Shown in pieces: positions 7,587 to 10,069 of a stretch of 10,069 nt of DNA. The stretch covers positions 1 through 10,069 of the forward strand of contig JAXDBV010000066.1 of the NCBI GenBank assembly GCA_034678415.1, in the 5' to 3' direction. Every line of letters starts with the position of its first letter. The first letter of the stretch is position 1. The stretch comes from JAXDBV01 sp034678415. Its GTDB lineage: Bacteria > Bacteroidota > Bacteroidia > Bacteroidales > VadinHA17. A program made the translations under genes and the position numbers. Under the pieces are notes generated by a model. The model ran no database searches and was not told the DNA's origin. It worked only from the letters and a program-made list of their open reading frames with translations.

Positions 7587-7917
7587 AATGGCGGTATACC
7601 CCCATCGTTTCCGGGTGATTGCCGGCTATGATGGATTTTTCACCCGAAATAAACGGCGTGCCGAAAGCATCCCTTCCGGGGAATGTTGATTTTCTTCTTC
7701 TTAGCTGATCCCATGTTTCATTCTCTTTCTTATTCCATCACCATCCCCGGGAATTGGCCAGGCATTGATCCACAAGGGGTATAAATTATGTAATTACCTC
7801 TCATATAATTCAGTAATTACCGGACCACCGTTTCGGGCAATGGTTTATGCTGATCGTTTCAGGAACCGTTGAGGAACAATATAGGAGGAGCATCCAGGCG
7901 AGCACGGTCCGGCAGTA
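7587..7917. other. Non-coding space between convergent permease genes
   Basis: These 331 bases lie between two gene ends, and no open frame in them resembles a protein. Transcription from both sides should end here. No strong G/C hairpin with a T-tract is present. The best candidates are a long imperfect pairing of CGGGTGA (from ~7612) with TCACCCG (~7640), with a loop above 20 bases, and the paired GTAATTAC copies at 7790-7820. Confidence 0.6.
7790..7820. repeat. Paired palindromic octamer GTAATTAC
   Basis: GTAATTAC occurs at 7790-7797 and again at 7813-7820, 23 bases start to start. Each copy is a perfect palindrome, so the pair is at once a direct and an inverted repeat and could form an 8 bp stem with a 15-base loop. 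The position between two convergent gene ends would fit a weak bidirectional terminator or a protein-binding site, but the stem is A/T-rich and lacks a T-tract. Confidence 0.4.
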
Positions 7918-10069
7918 CTATTCGTACCTGAGCGACCATGAGGGATTCATTGATGCCGCCATGTAAACCTTCCAGGCTATCGTAAGAACGGCAGAGAGGA
8001 ATATCAGGAGCACTGCCAGGATAAACGGCCCTACCGTGATCTCTGTATACACTTCCCATATGCTTGACATGAGGCCCCGGCAGGTATACCATGCAGCCAG
8101 GCACCCGAGGACGGAAGAGACGGTTACCACAACAATAAAACGACGGCTGAGCACCCAAACCACGTGTGTCATTCCTGAACCCAGGACCTTCCGTATGCCA
8201 ACCTCCTTTGTTCGGTTGATAATACCAAGGCTCACAAGCGTATACAGTCCGATGAGTGAAAGAACCCCGGCCGTAACCGCCAGAAATATGTATACCTTCT
8301 GTATGCTGCTGTTGATGCTCCTGGCTTCTGCCAGGGTTTCCTCCTGGTACATACCTCCATAGGGAATATTCGGAAACATACTCTTCCATACAACAGAAAG
8401 GTATTCCTGTACCTGAGGCAGCTTTTCCTTCCCGGCTCTCACAGCCATTACCCTGACATGTTCCCCCTGGCTCAGGGCAAGGACAGTGGGATGGATTCGG
8501 GTGAAAAAGCCCTGTGCATGAAAATCACTCACCACACCTGTTACGGTATAAATGACTGTGTCATTCATCACAAGCCTCTGGCCCAGCGCGTTTTCCCAGC
8601 CAAAGCTTTCAGCCAGCTTCCTGTTTACGATCACCGACCGGTTGCTAACGTCATATTCTTTCCTTTCTTCAGAAAATAACCTGCCATCGACCAGTCTTAA
8701 TCCCATTGTCTCCGCGTATCCGGCACCAATATCCATCATATCAACCTCCAGCCGGATATCTCCATTTCTCATGCTTCTGACATACGTGCCCCATCCAATA
8801 TGTTCTTCTGTAAAGGCGACAGAACTGATATCGGGATTTTTCATCACCTCATTCCTGAAAACATAATAATCCGGTTCAGTATTGATCGGCACTGCAATAA
8901 GGTTATCCTTGTCATAACCCAGGTCAATGGTATCCTGGAAAGCGGCATTCTTTGTGAAAACAAAACCCGACACGAGAGCCATTACGGAAATGATCAGCTG
9001 AAGTGTAAGCAGTGACCATGAGAGAAGGGATGCACTGCCAAGTTTCCATTTACCGTACAGGATGGATACCGGTTTGAAGGCACTGATATAGAATGCGGGA
9101 TATGAACCGGCGAGGATGCCGACAAGGGCCAGCAGGAGGACTAGGAACAGCCAAAAGCCGGGGTAACCGTTAAACGTCAACCGGAGGGACATATAATCCC
9201 ACAGGCTGCTGTAGGCAGGAACGAGGAAACCGGCAAAGGCCACACCCAGCAGCAGCGCGAGAAAACTGATCAACAGGTTCTCTGTCAGGAACTGGATAAT
9301 GATCTGTCTCCTCTGGCCTCCGAGCACTTTCCTGATACCAATCTCCCTGAGGCGCCTGCCTGAGGCCGCGATGGATGTATTGGTGAAGTTGAAGCAGGCG
9401 ATCAGCAGGATCAGGATAGCCATGATGGGTGGTGCGATCCTTGCGGCAGGATGCAGGCCGGGGAACAATCCACCGTTCCATATCTCCCTTGTATTCCTGT
9501 TTACCTGCCTGAAAGGGATCATCCGGAAGGAAGTAACTTTCGCATCTTCTCTTGCCTGGTTCTGTAACGGGATATATTCGGAGAGCTGCCTGATGATCTG
9601 ACCGGTTGCCGTGGCGTCATTCACCATGATAAAGGTGGCAGTGGTCCATAATTTCCAGTCATCGTCCTTCACATTCCACATCGTAAGGAAGTTGCCATAG
9701 TTTGTTAGGACATCAAACTGGAAGCTTGAGTTCAGCGGAAATTTCCTGAATACCCCTGCAACGATAAATGCGTGAACGATTCCCTCATCATTAACAATAC
9801 TGATGCTTTTCCCAACGGGATCTTCAGGGCCATAAAGAATACCTGCCAGGTCATCACTGACCAGGACATTATTCATCTCATGGATGGCCTCGCTGCTGCC
9901 TGTTAGGAGCGCTACTGTAAAGATATCCAGGAATTCGGGATCAACAAATGACACCTGTTTCCTGATGATCTCCTCGCCCGCCCTGACGGGCGAGTATGCA
10001 CGCTGATACCGGCATATTTTCCCCACCTGGCTCAGCTTTCCGGATACCTGCCTGGCAAGGATATTGGGA
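7918..10069 (-). CDS. MacB/FtsX-type ABC transporter permease, N-terminus off window
   Basis: The frame is open from the right edge to TAG at 7918, 716 residues visible. The GTG at 10024-10026 is not the true start, because 14 further in-frame codons lie upstream of it. Aligning FVDPEFLDIF with FIQADSNFFRVF of the plus-strand permease suggests about 75 residues, including TM1, are missing. Visible in order: the rest of the first periplasmic domain (with GPEDPVGKSI), helices MAILILLIACFNF, LLISFLALLLGVAFAGFLV and FWLFLVLLLALVGILAGSYP, a fourth beginning LLSWSLLTLQLIISV, a second periplasmic domain, then VYIFLAVTAGVLSLIGLYTL, FIVVVTVSSVLGCLAAWY and a final helix pair ending NPSWSLRYE. Both FtsX signatures are present (REIGIRKVLGG, KEVGIRKVLGS). 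It has the same architecture as the plus-strand gene but clearly different sequence, so it is a paralogue and not a recent copy. No ATPase partner is visible. Confidence 0.94.
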   Translation of the reverse strand, partial: PNILARQVSGKLSQVGKICRYQRAYSPVRAGEEIIRKQVSFVDPEFLDIFTVALLTGSSEAIHEMNNVLVSDDLAGILYGPEDPVGKSISIVNDEGIVHAFIVAGVFRKFPLNSSFQFDVLTNYGNFLTMWNVKDDDWKLWTTATFIMVNDATATGQIIRQLSEYIPLQNQAREDAKVTSFRMIPFRQVNRNTREIWNGGLFPGLHPAARIAPPIMAILILLIACFNFTNTSIAASGRRLREIGIRKVLGGQRRQIIIQFLTENLLISFLALLLGVAFAGFLVPAYSSLWDYMSLRLTFNGYPGFWLFLVLLLALVGILAGSYPAFYISAFKPVSILYGKWKLGSASLLSWSLLTLQLIISVMALVSGFVFTKNAAFQDTIDLGYDKDNLIAVPINTEPDYYVFRNEVMKNPDISSVAFTEEHIGWGTYVRSMRNGDIRLEVDMMDIGAGYAETMGLRLVDGRLFSEERKEYDVSNRSVIVNRKLAESFGWENALGQRLVMNDTVIYTVTGVVSDFHAQGFFTRIHPTVLALSQGEHVRVMAVRAGKEKLPQVQEYLSVVWKSMFPNIPYGGMYQEETLAEARSINSSIQKVYIFLAVTAGVLSLIGLYTLVSLGIINRTKEVGIRKVLGSGMTHVVWVLSRRFIVVVTVSSVLGCLAAWYTCRGLMSSIWEVYTEITVGPFILAVLLIFLSAVLTIAWKVYMAASMNPSWSLRYE

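Noticed and set aside
7859..8389. A 176-codon minus-strand frame over the C-terminal part of the second permease.
   Set aside because: It is an out-of-frame shadow: the permease frame carries the FtsX motifs and helices, while this one is rich in Gly, His and Arg with no domain.
10024..10026. GTG as the start codon of the minus-strand permease.
   Set aside because: The frame remains open to the window edge, and comparison with the other permease shows that the first helix and about 75 residues must lie further upstream.

Overview
The window reads as chromosomal DNA of a member of the Bacteroidota. The evidence is a large secreted protein built from CUB, SprB-type and HYR-type modules, orphan eight-helix ABC permeases of the kind this phylum carries in many copies, and gene starts with A/T-rich upstream sequence and no clear Shine-Dalgarno motif. 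I cannot place it below phylum level. No RNA gene, insertion sequence, CRISPR array or phage module was found.

Layout, left to right. Positions 1-2698 (minus strand) hold the N-terminal ~899 codons of a giant secreted adhesin-like protein whose C-terminus lies beyond the left edge: signal peptide, four-cysteine CUB-like domain, a beta-sandwich segment, four SprB-type repeats, an Ig-like segment, then HYR-like modules of exactly 84 codons (252 bp). About 455 bp with no convincing gene follow. Positions 3154-4209 (minus) hold a likely two-gene operon: a small putative outer-membrane beta-barrel protein, then a YccU-like CoA-binding protein. A ~196 bp intergenic space separates this pair from a divergent plus-strand gene for an isochorismatase-family hydrolase with a complete Asp-Lys-Cys triad and an apparent signal peptide. 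It is followed at 5160-7586 by an 808-residue MacB/FtsX-type permease. After a 331 bp non-coding space comes a second permease of the same architecture on the minus strand (7918-10069), tail to tail with the first and cut by the right edge.

No shared pathway is evident. The common theme is the cell envelope: secreted adhesin, probable outer-membrane protein, exported hydrolase and two inner-membrane permeases with large periplasmic domains. The most notable points are the repeat structure of the adhesin, with a 252 bp unit whose composition jumps and whose boundary sequence is almost identical to the next copy, and the export signal on an enzyme family that is usually cytoplasmic. I see no evidence for a wholly new biological system here.
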